Assembly: GCA_033439295.1 (NCBI GenBank)
Contig: JAVTLE010000007.1
Coordinates: 1,426,001 to 1,490,000 of the forward strand
Length of the DNA stretch: 64,000 nt
Reading direction: 5' to 3'
Origin: Deuterostichococcus epilithicus
Lineage: Eukaryota; Chlorophyta; Trebouxiophyceae; Prasiolales; Stichococcaceae
Shown piece by piece: positions 1 to 12,000 of this stretch (positions are counted from its first letter, which is position 1; each line of letters starts with the position of its first letter). Position numbers and translations under genes: made by a program. A model generated the notes under the pieces. That model did no database searches and was not told the origin of the DNA. It saw only the letters and a program-made list of their open reading frames with translations.

Positions 1-546
1 ACATGCAGGTGGCCTGTGTGAGCAAGAGCGATGCTTGTAATGCAGCATGCATCTTCAAAATCGAGTCAGGTTTGAGCAGAAGCCTACCAGGGCTGATGAA
101 TTTTGTTTGGAGCTGATGTCGACTGACGATAGCTCGACAAGGCTGGCTGTGAAGCTCGCGCAGGATGGCTGAAGGGATCTTGGTCGCTCAATTGGTCGCG
201 AATTGAGGTGCCTGGCCGGTGGTATCACTTGAAGTTTCCTGTATCTTGTGGATGTTGCTGTGTTTTGAAGTCGTGTGGCGTTTCATCCACGCACGACACT
301 GCACTGGCCTGTCTTGGAGCCGTCCTTGTCTCGGAGATCACGGGTAAAACCCTACATAGCGTGAGCCGCCCTGGAGCATCAGGCCTTTCGGCACTGCGGA
401 GCGAGCGCGTATCTATCTGCTTCAGTTGGAAACGGGACACGCACGTGTGCACGTTCAGTTTTGGGAGGTCCCAAAGGCCGCAATAGACCTGCATCCATGT
501 CGCACTTGAGTTTGAAGCCAAATTTTGAAACCTGGATTCGCCAGCC
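1..546. other. Leading non-coding stretch
   Basis: I see no exon chain here. Short open frames exist on both strands, but none joins to a recognisable protein and none shows a sensible splice context. It probably holds the 5' flank of the DNA polymerase gene that follows. Confidence 0.5.
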
Positions 547-3500
547 GTGCTCCAAGGGCGCATGAACGCACGGCCAGCCAAACGGCAGAAGGTGGCGTCT
601 GACACATCTGATCTTGGTGCTGAAACAGACACCACGGCGATCAGCAGCGACGCCAGTGTTGACGAGGCCGAGGGCTACCTGTTCGGTGTGCAGGTACGAC
701 AAAATCCTCCTGAGGTGCATGGCCCTGGACGCACGGTCGTCGCTCTCAGGCGTCGCACGCATACTTTCCATCGGTCTGAAAGCAGGTGTACGTCGCGGAG
801 CACGTTCACAACCGCGCCAGGCGGCTCCGCATCTGGGAAAAGGCGCTCGATCGGAATGGCGGCGGTCTGCAGGTGCGCTTGCTGGACAGTTTGGAACCGT
901 CAAGCTGACGGAGTCGCTTGCCTCTGCTTCATGTTATCATTCACGCATGTGATTCTCTCTGTTGTGTGCTGATCACAACAACGTGCTCTAGTAAGCCCTC
1001 ACGCATCACCGGTGGTCAGTGCCGAAGCAGCCACGCCATCGCCGCTGCCCCTAAACAGCTGATGGATCCGCAGGCCGACGGGCCCAAGCGCCCGGTCACG
1101 CACGTCATCGTGGAGCCTGGCAGCAATGACCTCAAGGCGCTGCCGGAGGCAGCGAGGGGTGCAGCGCTGGTGACGCCGGACTGGCTGGTCACCACACTTG
1201 AGCGAGGCGAGGTGCAGCCGGAGCAGCCGTATGCTGTGGAGCAGCAGCCAGGTGGGGGCGGCAGAATTCCACTCGAGCCAGTGATGGACACACAACTTGT
1301 CTGAGGGGAGGCATTCTGAGCAGAATCTGTGGATCGCCCCTCGCATCGCCCTCCATGCCAGACAGGGCTGTGGCACCGACTGCCCTCCCGCGCGCCGCCG
1401 CAGACAAGTCGGTGGCGCAGCCGGCGCCGGGCGCGCAGCGCGACGGGGAATGGTGGGACGACGCCGACAGGCGCTGGCGCCCAGTGCCCAGCTACGGGCG
1501 CTGGCTGGGGCGGTGGGATTGGCGCCTGGAGGATGCAGACGCCCTGGAGCTCATGCTGCACGTGAGTCTTTGCCTTCTGAGTCTCTTGTTTCAGGGCAGT
1601 TTCTTGGCTTTGGCAGTGGGACCGGCGTCTGGAGGACGCAGACGCCCCCGAGCCCAGGCTGCGCGTGCGTCCTTCCCAGCTAAGCAGCTTGACCCCGCGC
1701 CTGAAATGCATCTGATACCACATGTCTGCTGGGGCGCTGCACTAACGTCTGGAGGGATGCAAACGTCGTTGAGCTCATGCTGCATGTGCCCTGCTGCCTC
1801 CAGCCCTTCTTGTGTTTGTCACCAGGAGGGTTGTGCCCCCGGCGGGGAGGCGTCCAGCTCGCCTGTAGTGCATCTGTGAATAGCTGCGTCTGGTGCATTA
1901 CCATTGTGGAAGCTCTGGCATCCAAAACCACAGCGCACCGTCATCCGCAGAGCGCGTCTGCAAGGGTGACGCTGTGCTGCCAGCGGCGCGCTGAAGGCGA
2001 AGCGAATGTTTGCAGTGAGCACGGCGCTGGATTGGTGCTGATCACGTTGATCTCGCTATTTTGTTGCGCAGGCGACGTACAGCATCGACAGGTGCCGCAG
2101 GATCGGCAACGAGCCCATCGTGAAGGCACTGGCGGAGATGATGAAGTACGAGATGGCGATCGATGTCGAGCAGGTGGACGAGCACCCTGCGCGTGACGCC
2201 ATCAACTACAGGGTGCGCAGCGGGCTGGGAGCTGTACGTGATTCCTGCCTTAGGCATGTGCGGTGGCAGGCATGCAATGCGCAGCGTGTCGGCGGCAGAG
2301 ACACACTGCTGCGGCGCCGCAGAGCACCGGCCTCTTTCATGGCGCTGTATGCACTGCAGGCGCTCAAGTATGCGCGGGCCGCGGCATCGGTGCAGGCATG
2401 CTCCTTCAAGATCGACGCCGGGCTGAGGCCCGAGCAGCTGCCCTTTGTCGGAAAGGCGACGGTGAAGCAGATTCTCAACATCCTCAGCACTGGGACCTGC
2501 GAGCAGCTGGAACAGATGCGGTGCGAAATTGCTTTTTCTCAGACGTTCCTGAACCAGGTACATCGCCTGCATCGGTGTATCTTGCCTCTCCTCCGAATCA
2601 AAACCAGATCGTGACCCCAACAATCTTCTGATAGAGGCAGCATGCTTGCTCAAGAACCGTGTGCAATTCAAACAGGCACGACGAGCTGGTGACGGACTCC
2701 AAGGGAGAGCTGCGTTCAGGCACCGAGGGCGCGCGCACGCGCTACACCTTCAAGAAGCTGCCTGGCGTCGGCAACCGCGTGGCGCTGCGCTGGTGGCAGC
2801 TCGGCCTGCGGTGCGGGCCCTGCCTGCCCCGACGCCCAGCTCTTCCCTGCCACGCTGCTGCAGTCTCGTGGCGCCCTGGGTTGCTGTGTGCAGGGACTCG
2901 AGGCTGAAGTCCTTGGCGACTCCGAAAGTATACTAGCGCCCACTCTTCTGTGTCTTTGTGACTTTGCGTATGCGATGATGTACAAGCAGGACCTTCGAGG
3001 ATGTGGAGGAGGCGTCAAAGCCGGGCGGCGAGTTTGGGGGCCGCCGCAACAACTCGACCATCTCCAACGAGGCTTTCTTCTCCCTGAGTCACAGGTGGGT
3101 CATCGTCACCTCGCAGACGCCTTACGCCGTTGCCTTGTTTTTTGTGTGTCTTTGACAAATCGCAAAGCACGGCTGCAGCAGATACCATGCTGCGGAAATT
3201 TCTCCTACTGCAAGCAGCTGTGAGATCCCAGCAGAACTGATGCGCCATTAGCGTCGACTGGCAGCCCCTCGAATGCTACATGTAGGATCGAGCTGGTGGC
3301 GTCGAGACCGCAGTGCAGCTTTGTGCATCTGTCGCTATTGATCATCAGACGCTTGTTCTCTGCGCTGCAGGCGAGAGCTGTTGGAGGGTGGAGGGTGTGC
3401 CGGAAGCAGACATGGAGCTGATGCAGCAGGCGGTGGGTGACACCACACCAATTAGAGGATCCTATGTGACTGACCCTGCAACCCTGTGCTGCAGACACGA

Positions 3501-4982
3501 GCTGCTGGAGGATGTGCTAGCGATGAGGGTTGGAGGTTGTGGCTTACAGCAGCCAGCTTGCGACTCGACGCTTGCAGACGCACCAGAAACTTGCACCAGA
3601 CACAAGACACAAGAAGCTGCAACACTTGCCGGCAGGCGGGAGTTGCTGGAGGATGTGCCGGCGACGGACGTGGAGGACATGCGGCAGGCGGTGACGGACG
3701 CGTTGGACGCGGTCGCCGACGGCGGCTGGCGCCTGCTGGGCGTTGGCGGCGGCGCGCGCGGGCTCCCCAGCCACGACTGCGACTTCGTCGTCACACACGA
3801 CTCCAACAAGTGCGCATCATAAATGATCGACCGCTGACCGCGTGTTGGCGGCAGCTGGCTGCTGGACGCGGCTGGGTTTTTGGGAGAGGAGGGGCACTGT
3901 AGTGTCGTCCCCAGGGTCTTGCCGTGCAGCCGTCGCTGCGTCACAACAGCAGCAGCAAGCATCTGAGGCAGCATACGATGATCTACTCGGCTGCACAGGC
4001 CGGCGGAGGGCGTGGTGCGCGCCGTCGCCGAGGAGCTGACCAAGCGGAGCCGCCTGTGGCGGGGCCCGCCGGACGGGCACGCGATGACGCGCATCCAGAC
4101 GGGGCGCATGCCGGGCCACGTGGACCGCATCAAGAAGCTGGTGCTGGACAAGGGCACCAAGAAGTTCTCCAACCTGGCTGCCGACAGGCGAGGCCGCGGA
4201 GTTTCTGAGTTTCAAGGGTTTGAGGCTTGCCGGCCTGCGTCTGCTGAGGATGCAGTGGGGCGAGGCACACGGTCCTGACGCGTGAGCACAGCAGCTTGCG
4301 ATGCAGCTGCAGCACACCGGCGCGCCACAGCAGCGGCATGGCCATCGGACAACGTCCGCCCTGTCAAAATGCCTGAGCTGCTGGCATCTCTGTCGCCGCC
4401 CAGGTACGACCACCTGTTTGGCATGTTCAAGACGCGGTCGGGGGCCGCGCGGCGCCTGGACCTCATCTTCGTGCCACCCGAGGAGCTGGCATTTGGCGTG
4501 CTCGGCTGGATCGGCAGCCGCCAGTTCCTGCGCTTCATGCGGGCGTACTCCGACTCCGAGATGGGGATGCACCTCAACGCGCACAGGTGCTGCAGCCGCT
4601 CAGATACCACGATACCACGACTCTGTTTCCAAATTTGCAAATGCACTTCATGTCAAACCCTGCCACCAGTCGAGCTCCGCTACGGCCCTGTGGAGACCAG
4701 CCCGTGTTGCCTGACTGCTGTCGGGGGTGGTGACGAGCCGAGGCCATGCAGTCTGGATCGTTTGACGACTTGCAGCTCCTTCATTTGGACGCTAACAGGC
4801 TGGTGGCGCGGCGCGGCGACAAGGCGTGGGTGGTCCCAGACGAGGGCCCGCCGCTCAACAGGGACGGGCAGCTCGAGTGGCCGCCCGGCTGGAGCGCCGA
4901 GCGGCGGGTGCAGCACGAGAGCGACGTCTTTGAGCTGATGGGGCTGCCGTACCACCCGCCGCACGAGCGCAACTGCCCCTAA
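547..4982 (+). CDS. Family X DNA polymerase (BRCT + Pol beta-like core; mu/TdT-type active site)
   Basis: A template-dependent or terminal-transferase repair polymerase of family X, expected to fill gaps during non-homologous end joining in the nucleus. Twelve exons fit: 562-693, 786-872, 1059-1251, 1362-1561, 2072-2212, 2360-2520, 2676-2810, 2990-3094, 3636-3809, 3999-4187, 4404-4586 and 4799-4982. From the ATG at 562 they sum to 1884 nt (627 aa) with all phases closing; an in-frame ATG at 547 would add five residues. The N-terminus has a basic PAKRQK stretch, then a BRCT domain (exons 2-3, VTPDWLVTTLERG). Next come the 8-kDa/fingers region with a helix-hairpin-helix (KKLPGVGNR), the catalytic DxD pair (SHDCDFVVTH, exon 9), the third palm aspartate (RRLDLIFVPP), the GWIGSRQF motif (exon 11), and a C-terminus ending PPHERNCP. 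Gly-Trp rather than Tyr-Phe at that motif is the mu/TdT state. Intron 10 has a GC donor. Introns 4 and 8 hold decayed exon copies. Confidence 0.88.
1524..1800 (+). repeat. Three copies of the 3' edge of polymerase exon 4
   Basis: The real exon end (about 1524-1561, GGCGCCTGGAGGATGCAGAC then the donor at 1562) recurs in the following intron at about 1627 (GGCGTCTGGAGGACGCAGAC) and about 1745 (CGTCTGGAGGGATGCAAACG). The last copy also keeps GAGCTCATGCTGCA, the bases that directly precede the real donor. The copies lie 100-120 bp apart and are visibly decayed. Confidence 0.75.
3369..3705 (+). repeat. Three copies of the 5' edge of polymerase exon 9
   Basis: The working acceptor and exon start at about 3633-3700 (GCAG then GCGGGAGTTGCTGGAGGATG) is preceded in the intron by copies starting at about 3372 (GCGAGAGCTGTTGGAGG) and about 3496 (ACACGAGCTGCTGGAGGATG). 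Each is preceded by its own TGCAG. The first copy extends about 70 bp, down to the GGCAGGCGGTG equivalent (CAGCAGGCGGTG). Spacing is 124 and 140 bp. Confidence 0.8.
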
Positions 4983-5968
4983 TAGAAGGGCGCTTGTACG
5001 CGGACCAGCCGATCGCGTCATGAGATGCGTCATGACGGCAGCATGTGTATGTATTTTTTCTTCTGGCGTCCAACAGACCAACACGACGGGCATACAAGGA
5101 ACAGCTGGCGCGTGAGCAGTGTTGTTGAAGGCGTCGGTTGGGCTGCGAGCTTGCATGTTTGTATGAGAATGCGCAGCCGTCGTGCCGCTGCTGCGATGTC
5201 GTCATCGCGGCATCACTTTTGGACGTTCAGCTGTATCTAGGGTGTACGTTGTGACAGCAAACCTGACCTGTGTCGGTAGCGGAACCGTGTACAAACGGTG
5301 CCTGATGGGAACTGGCGCAAACCTATGGTCCGCGCTGACACTGGCGGACGGGCGAGCAACGAGCAAAACTAGTGCTACGCCGTGCGGCACATCCAATCCT
5401 CTGCACAGGCACTGGCTCAGACACGAGCACAGCACCTACGGCATTCCTCTCCCGCAATTCTTGTCGAGCATGTTCCTAGATGCATCAGGGGGGATCGTGC
5501 TGCGGGGGCTGCTGCATGCATGTCGGAGTTGTGCAAAGCAAGCTGTGCATTTGCACATTTCCATCCACATGTTTGTGCATCGCTCTGTGCTAGAGCCCAA
5601 AGTTCCATCCAGAATCAGCACTTCCGTTCGGTTGACGGTCGTTTCGAGCTTGCCTGCCAAAAGTCCAACTGCTCCTAGGGGATTGCATGCACTCCAGTAT
5701 CACCGAAGGTATGCCTGCTGCAGTACATCAGCAACATACACCAGCATGATTCGCTGTGGGCCGTTCAGCCGACGGTTTAGCAATGCATGCTTTCGAAGCA
5801 CACATGCAACGTCGCTGTACAACTCCATATTTGCGTCACCGATTCAAGCAGTCAAGGTGGGCATGCTTGCATGTCCTTCCAAGCCGGTCGACATGTATTG
5901 CATCCCTGCACATGCAGCAGCTGTGTCCCCAATGTCAAATCCCAGTGCCTTTCGTGCAGGTGGCGGGC
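4983..5968. other. Intergenic region with an unexplained long open frame
   Basis: Lies between the polymerase stop and the phosphodiesterase start, both on the plus strand. It contains most of a 306-codon plus-strand open frame (5182-6102) that matches no family I know and runs into the next gene in another frame. It more likely holds the polymerase 3' flank and the next promoter. Confidence 0.4.
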
Positions 5969-8100
5969 ATGGTTGTTATCTCGATGGCGCTTGTCCTGCG
6001 CAGTGCCCGGCTGTTCGTCAGGTCGACAATCACCCCTCAGCGGGGTCTCTGATGTCTACCGCACTGCACCGTGTCGCTGCTCTGCATCTCGCACGCCGCT
6101 AAAGCCTCATGTGCGCACCAGTTTGCACCGCACGCCGGCACAGCGTCGCAAACAGCTCCTCCCGGCCTCTGCAGGCTGAACCTGTCGACTGCGTCGGCCG
6201 CATCGCTGCTAGCCGTGGCGGTATGGCGCTTCGGTGTAGGCCGCACGGCGCTGGTCGCCTCACTCGCCGTCACGATCGTGCTGTCGCTGCTGCTGCGCGA
6301 CATGCCCGTGAGCGCCTGTTTTAGCGTCAGACGACTGGCACCTTGTGGACTGAACACCACGCATGAGTCTCAAGTGCATGCCGGTGAAGGATTGACTGAT
6401 TGCGCGCGGAGTGATCTGCAAAGGCTGATGCACCGATTGACAAATAGCTTGACAGGATTTTGAGATCTGACACCTGACAGCTCTGATGCGGAGCTCACAG
6501 ACGGACAACGAGGGCCACCGAGCCGGCGGCCACGGGTACGGCGGGCCGCTGCAGGAGAACACGCTGGAGGCGCTGCGAGACCTGATCCGACGCGACAACG
6601 GCGACGGCGGGCCGCTGCCCCGGCTGGCCTACGTCGAGTGGGACGTGCATGTGCGTCTGCATGCGCATTGATATGCCGCCGGGCAGACCGCCCTTCGGTG
6701 CCTGCGCCAGCAGCGGCTGCACAAAGCAGATGCAAAGCGCTGGAGACACTGTGCTGGCACCTGGTGCTGATGGTGGCGGCTGCGGAACTCCACCGGGTGC
6801 AGAAGCACAGCAAAAGCCAATTCGTCGAAGTCTCCGGCCAGCTTCCGGTGCGCCGAGATCAATGCAGGGAGGATCTTACGGTGCCTGGAACCTCTCAACG
6901 TGTGGATCTCGCTGCAGGAATCGAAGGACGGCGAGCTGGTGGTCTTCCATGACGACACGCTGGCCAGGGCAGTGTCGGAGGACGGCCTGAACACTGCGCC
7001 CGCAGCCGCGCTGCGCACAGGTGCAACCCTGTCGCCTGAGCCAGTGCAGCGACGCGTAGGCAGTGCGGTCACTGGCTCGACCGGTGCCCTGGATGGCAGC
7101 CGGCGCTCTGAATTGGTGCCGTGTCATCAAACCCTCCCGATTGTCTCGATGGCGCAGCGGGGCTTGACGTGGCGTCAGCCACCATCCAGCAGTTGACGGT
7201 GGCGCAGCTGAAGTCCTTCCACTTGGGCGGCGTCAACGGCAGCCACATCCCCACTCTGGCAGAGTTCCTCAGGTGGGGGTGTGACGCTGCTGGCGGCAAA
7301 GTGCGGCCGCTTGCATCTGTGGGGTTGGACCTGCCCATGCAATGCTCTGTGATGACCCCAGGTGCACGAGGGGAGGCAGGCTGCGACTGCTGACACACTT
7401 CAATGTTCCCGGCTCGTGCAAAGCTGAGCACCTTGCTCTCCAAACCGCAGCTGCTGTCGGGCCATGGGGCTGCGGCGCTCCATCGCTGTGGAGCTGAAAT
7501 CTGTGGCGACAGATGCTGGGCGGCAGCAGCTGTTGGACTTGACAAGGTGGGTGGCAAGACCCTAGACCCTGGACCCTGGACCCTGAACCTATCAATCACA
7601 TGACGAGAGCAACCTCGATGTGGAAGTCAAGTCAAGTGACCAGGCCATTGTGCATGGAGCTGCGACAGCGAGCTTCACAGCCACTCTTGGCGCTGCCGCA
7701 CTCACCGGGGCGGACATCAGCAGGTTGCGCCGCCTGCTTGCAGGGATTATGCGGTGGATTGCAGCGGGGAGCTGGAAGCGTCTCATCCGCAGCTGAAATA
7801 CGACCGCTTTGGATGGGCCGCTGTAATCTCCTTCCCGTGGACTTGGGCGCAGGTGTGCTGTGATTTTTGCTTGACAGCCTGGGAAGGCGCATGCGCATAC
7901 ATGGCGGTGGTGGTCATTTGGGGAACTGTAGTCCTGAACGGATTGCGGAGGCGGATGATGGCGTGTGCATGTGATCACAGAACTTTGGCGAGTTTGGCAC
8001 GATCACCTGGCGGCACTGGGCGCGGAAGTTTGAGGATGCAGGGGTGCCAGTGAAAAGCTGCGTGTTCCACTGGCTACTGCTCACATACGGCGGAAGATGA
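5969..8100 (+). CDS. Membrane-anchored glycerophosphodiester phosphodiesterase
   Basis: GDPD family: hydrolyses glycerophosphodiesters to glycerol-3-phosphate and an alcohol. Eight exons fit with phases closing: 5969-6021, 6175-6307, 6501-6650, 6918-7020, 7158-7272, 7451-7546, 7744-7852 and 7981-8100 (292 aa). Exons 1-2 encode two hydrophobic segments, including ALVASLAVTIVLSLLL. The GDPD core starts in exon 3 with GHRAGGHGYGGPLQENTLEA, which carries the catalytic His-Arg and Glu-Asn-Thr motifs. It continues with VEWDVH, then ESKDGELVVFHDD in exon 4, HIPTLAEFL in exon 5, and RSIAVELKS in exon 6. The His-Asp-Asp and the acidic metal ligands are present. The C-terminus (ending LLTYGGR) does not look like the usual GDPD end. 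A TTTCGTGCAG just before the first ATG could be an acceptor, so an upstream exon is possible. Confidence 0.75.
7556..7589. repeat. Heptamer array (GACCCTR)n in a GDPD intron
   Basis: About four to five head-to-tail units of GACCCTA/GACCCTG directly after the donor of intron 6. It resembles a telomere-like heptamer but is not a perfect CCCTAAA repeat. Confidence 0.7.
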
Positions 8101-9025
8101 TAGGATCGTGCGGTTCATTACATGTAGATTCGAGTCGATTGCTGACTTGCATCTAGTCGAATCTGAAGGCTGGTGAGACCCGGGAAGAAAGCGGTGGCAA
8201 GCACAGTGAACCTGAACACTGTGCATCAGCTATTGCTGATGATTACACCATCAACCGCATCTACGGAAGTACTGCCCTGTGCCCGCAAAAAAGCATCGCT
8301 TTTTTTGATGCAGTGAATTCGATTCGGCAAAGTACCGTTGGCTCCAATATACCCCAATCTGACAACTCAGTATTGCACAGTACATGTCGACACCTGCCTG
8401 ACCCAAGGTCTACGCCGATGCCGTCGGCACCGCCAGAGCCAGTCAGGCGCCGCCAGACTGCCCAGCTGACACCTGCCCCAATTACTACCGGAAAACGATA
8501 ATGCTGCGAATGCAAGTGTATAACCTATGCTCCCTCGCTCTCTCATCGGCAGCTGCACTGCAGTGAGCAGCAACAGCAACCCAAACTCGAAACGCTCACA
8601 AAAGCTGACCAATGTTGAGCCGGCGTCAGTGGCAGCAGGCACTAGCGGCTTTGCCGGCGGTGCACCCAAGCCGGCGGGCGGGCTGCAGTGCGCCTGGCGC
8701 TGCCGCAGTGATTGTCTCATCACCTGTGCTTCCTCACACTCTTCTCGACGAGCAGTTGAGACATTGCAGTGACGGACGGACTACGGTGATAGATCCCCAC
8801 TTTGACATGCGTGCCCCGCTCAGCCTGCCACTGCGCCAGGGCCGGCAGCTGTCTGCGGCACCGGGCCGCTGCCGCCGACGGTGCAGCCTGCGACCTTGAC
8901 CGGCAGGCGTGCCTTGAGATGTGTGGCGGCCGCGTTGAGCAGACGCCTGCATGTAAAAGCTGATGGATCAAGGCCCATTTGCAAGACGCCTGCTGGCAGA
9001 CGCACAGCAGTGTCGGCATCCTGTG
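8101..9025. other. Intergenic region between convergent genes
   Basis: Between the GDPD stop and the 3' end of the minus-strand mannanase. It probably holds both 3' untranslated regions. No exon chain is visible; a 99-codon minus-strand open frame at 8720-9019 matches nothing. Confidence 0.45.
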
Positions 9026-12000
9026 TCAGTGTAAGCGACAACATGTGAGTATCTCGAACAGCAAGTCGGGGCCAGCAGCAGCAGCAGCAGCAGCAGCATC
9101 TCTGCTGACGTCCTCCAGGCCTTTGCTTTGCGGACGGCGGTGGCGTGGAGAGACTGGCGCAGCGAGACCAAGACAAGACACTAATCCACACCACAAGTCA
9201 TCTGAAAATGCAGCACGTTGTTGGAGCGCGTTATTGATCGGGGCCGGCAACATGCCGCACCAGGTGCTGTCCGCGGGCACGATGCCATACTCCACGCGGT
9301 CGATGTTGCCGCTGGCGGTGAAGTTGGCGCCGCTGGAGTAGCTCTGAAACAGCCAGAACAGCGCGCCCTGCAGCACGTTGTCCGCCACAACCGCAGCCTC
9401 CACCGCCTGCGGTGTCGTGTACGACATCATTTCGGCATGTCAAGCGGCTAGCCGCTTCAGCGCGCATGTGACTCGCCACGGCAGCCAGGGCGGCCAGGGA
9501 AGAGTGACTTATGGCGATCGCCTCTCGGATAAAAACAAATTCTGTACCCAAGTAGGTGAGGGTCATAAGGGGGTTGCCCTGGCAGCAGGCTTCATCGATC
9601 AGCACAATGCATCAGTGAAACCCGCACATCAAAGACGGCCTGGTAGAAGGGGTCGCGCGGCACGAGCTTGCCAAACTGCACACACCACGGTAATTTCATG
9701 GAATGTCACGCATATCATTCAATTGTTGACCAGTGGGGTTTCAGCATAGCCGGCTGCGCCTCCTTCCAGAGATGGCGCATATCCACTATAAGGAGGCCAT
9801 GCAGGCACGTTGCCGGGTTTGCGGACAGCCGCTGCCGGCAACAGCAAGCTGGACATAGGAACATCATGGCACCTCTTCCAGGAGCAGCGGCTTGCGGAGG
9901 GCTGTAGCCGCCTGGATGTGGCCCGACAGCCACTGATGTACAAAGCTGGGGTCCGTCTGCGAGGTCACAGACGCCAGTAAGGTCATATTAGCATGACATG
10001 CATGTTTGCTCACATAATTCCTGTGCCGCAGTGTGCTTTGCTGTCCGGATTCCGGATGCGCACATGGCATATGCACCCCACTTCGCGACGGATATCGATG
10101 CAGTAGACGATGACTGTGGCATGGAGCCACACCCTCAACATGTACGGGCAATGACGAAACTATGATCGATGCAATCCCGGACGAGGCAGCCGGCCTCGGC
10201 CTTTTGTGCGGTTGACGATTGCCAAGCCGAGCCCTGCTTGATCTGCATCTCGCACTGCCCAGCGCCAGAAGCCCAGAACACGAACAGCAGCGCACCTCAG
10301 TCCAGCGGTCCGGCCAGAGGTGAATGGCCGCAAAGTCGATGTCAGTGGACGCGTGGTTGGTGGTGAAGTCCTGCCCTGCAATGCGTGGGAGAACAAGGGC
10401 CAGGTTGGTGTGGGGTTGCGAGCCCACAGCCCTGCAACGAGCCGAGGAGTATCAATTCATCAAGCCTGTCCGGCAGCACCGCCGACACCGCGCGGCCTCT
10501 AGGGTGGGCAGCGATCTAAGCATCAGCCCGCCAATACCATGACGTTTTCACATGACGCACCCGCTTCCTGCGGCCAGATCTGGCCCTGGACAGGGTTGGA
10601 CGCCTTGAAGGGGCTCGACGCGCCGAAGAAGCCCTCCTCACCGACAGTCAGCTGCACACAGAGGACACACCAGGCGATGGGCGGCGGGCCGCAAGCCTGC
10701 ACACATCTGCAATGGCGACGATGCAGGCATCCACGGCATTCAGCAATGCATCAACAGCACGTATCAGGTGCAAGTAGCGAGGCCGTCAAGTCTCGAACAA
10801 GCTGCTGCGGTTTTTGGAGTGTACAGGCAGTCAACAAGCAAATGGGTGCGCGGTGCAAAGCGGGACCAGTTGGCGAAGCACCATGTGGTTGGTGTCGATG
10901 CTCCTGAAGTAGGCCGCCATCATCTGGATCCACGGCTGCACCTTGCCATTGCAGGGGTTCTGGCACCGTGGCTCCTGGACACCGCAGCAAGACGCTGTCG
11001 TGAGTTGCTGGCTCGATGCAGCTCGAGGGCTCTGTCGAGCCCTGAAACATCGTCAGACAAGTAAGTGGCGCTTGCTGCGCCCCAAGGGGATCTCGAAAGG
11101 GCTTTGCGCAAGATATCTGAGCAGGTGCTCACGTTGTACAGGTCCCACGCAAAGATGGCTGGATCATTCTTGTAGATCAGGCCGCTGACGGTGTTCCGCC
11201 TGCAGCCGTCACAGGGCAAGTGCGCCGTAATTGTATGGACAAAGCGGCGCATAGGGCGACGGCCCATCAGCTGCGTGCCCTTTGCAGACAATTCTCGATC
11301 ATAACAACCACGAACGACATGCACGCAGCCATGGGCACCACCCTGCCGTTGCCGCCGCGCTGAGACAGCACTCGATATTCTGATGCAGCCATGCACCGCA
11401 GCTGGCAGCTGGCAGCCCGGGCGGCAGCAGCGGGGCGGCATCACGATGGGCGGACACACCTGTTCAGCACCTTCCTCACGTGATTCTTGTACAGCTGCTG
11501 GCACTCCAGGTCGGTCCAGAAGGGCGTAGTGTCGATGTTGTTGTATGAGCTGCTATCAGTGTTGGCGGCCACGTCAGTGCACCATGCCTGGTACTGTGGG
11601 GCCTGCGGATGCCATGAATTAGTCTGCCTTGCTATACCATCACATGTGATTGCGCCTTTGAGCAAGCCTGCATACTAGCGGCATGGCGCCTGTTTTGCTG
11701 GCTTGCACAGGCGACGTTGGGCGGATTGTGTCTGCGATTGTGTTTGTCTTGCGGCATCATGCCTGAAACACAATGCGCAACAGTCCTGACTGTAAACCAA
11801 TGCCGCAGGAAGCAGGCAGGCATGCAGGCCAGCTCACCCCGTCCAGGAGCTTCCAGTTGTCAATGAGGGTGACGATGACCTGGCAGACACCACGGGAACA
11901 GCCTTACCACACTCATGCGCGGCACAATGAAAGCTATGGAGTTGAGGCCGCTCCCTGATCATGCTGTGCATCGGAAACCACTGCATCAGGTGAATCGAAG

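Noticed and set aside
7600-7650. NLDVEVKSSDQ-like peptide in a GDPD intron, resembling AVELKSV of exon 6
   Set aside because: Similarity to the neighbouring exon is too weak at DNA level to call a copy, and the exon chain closes without it.
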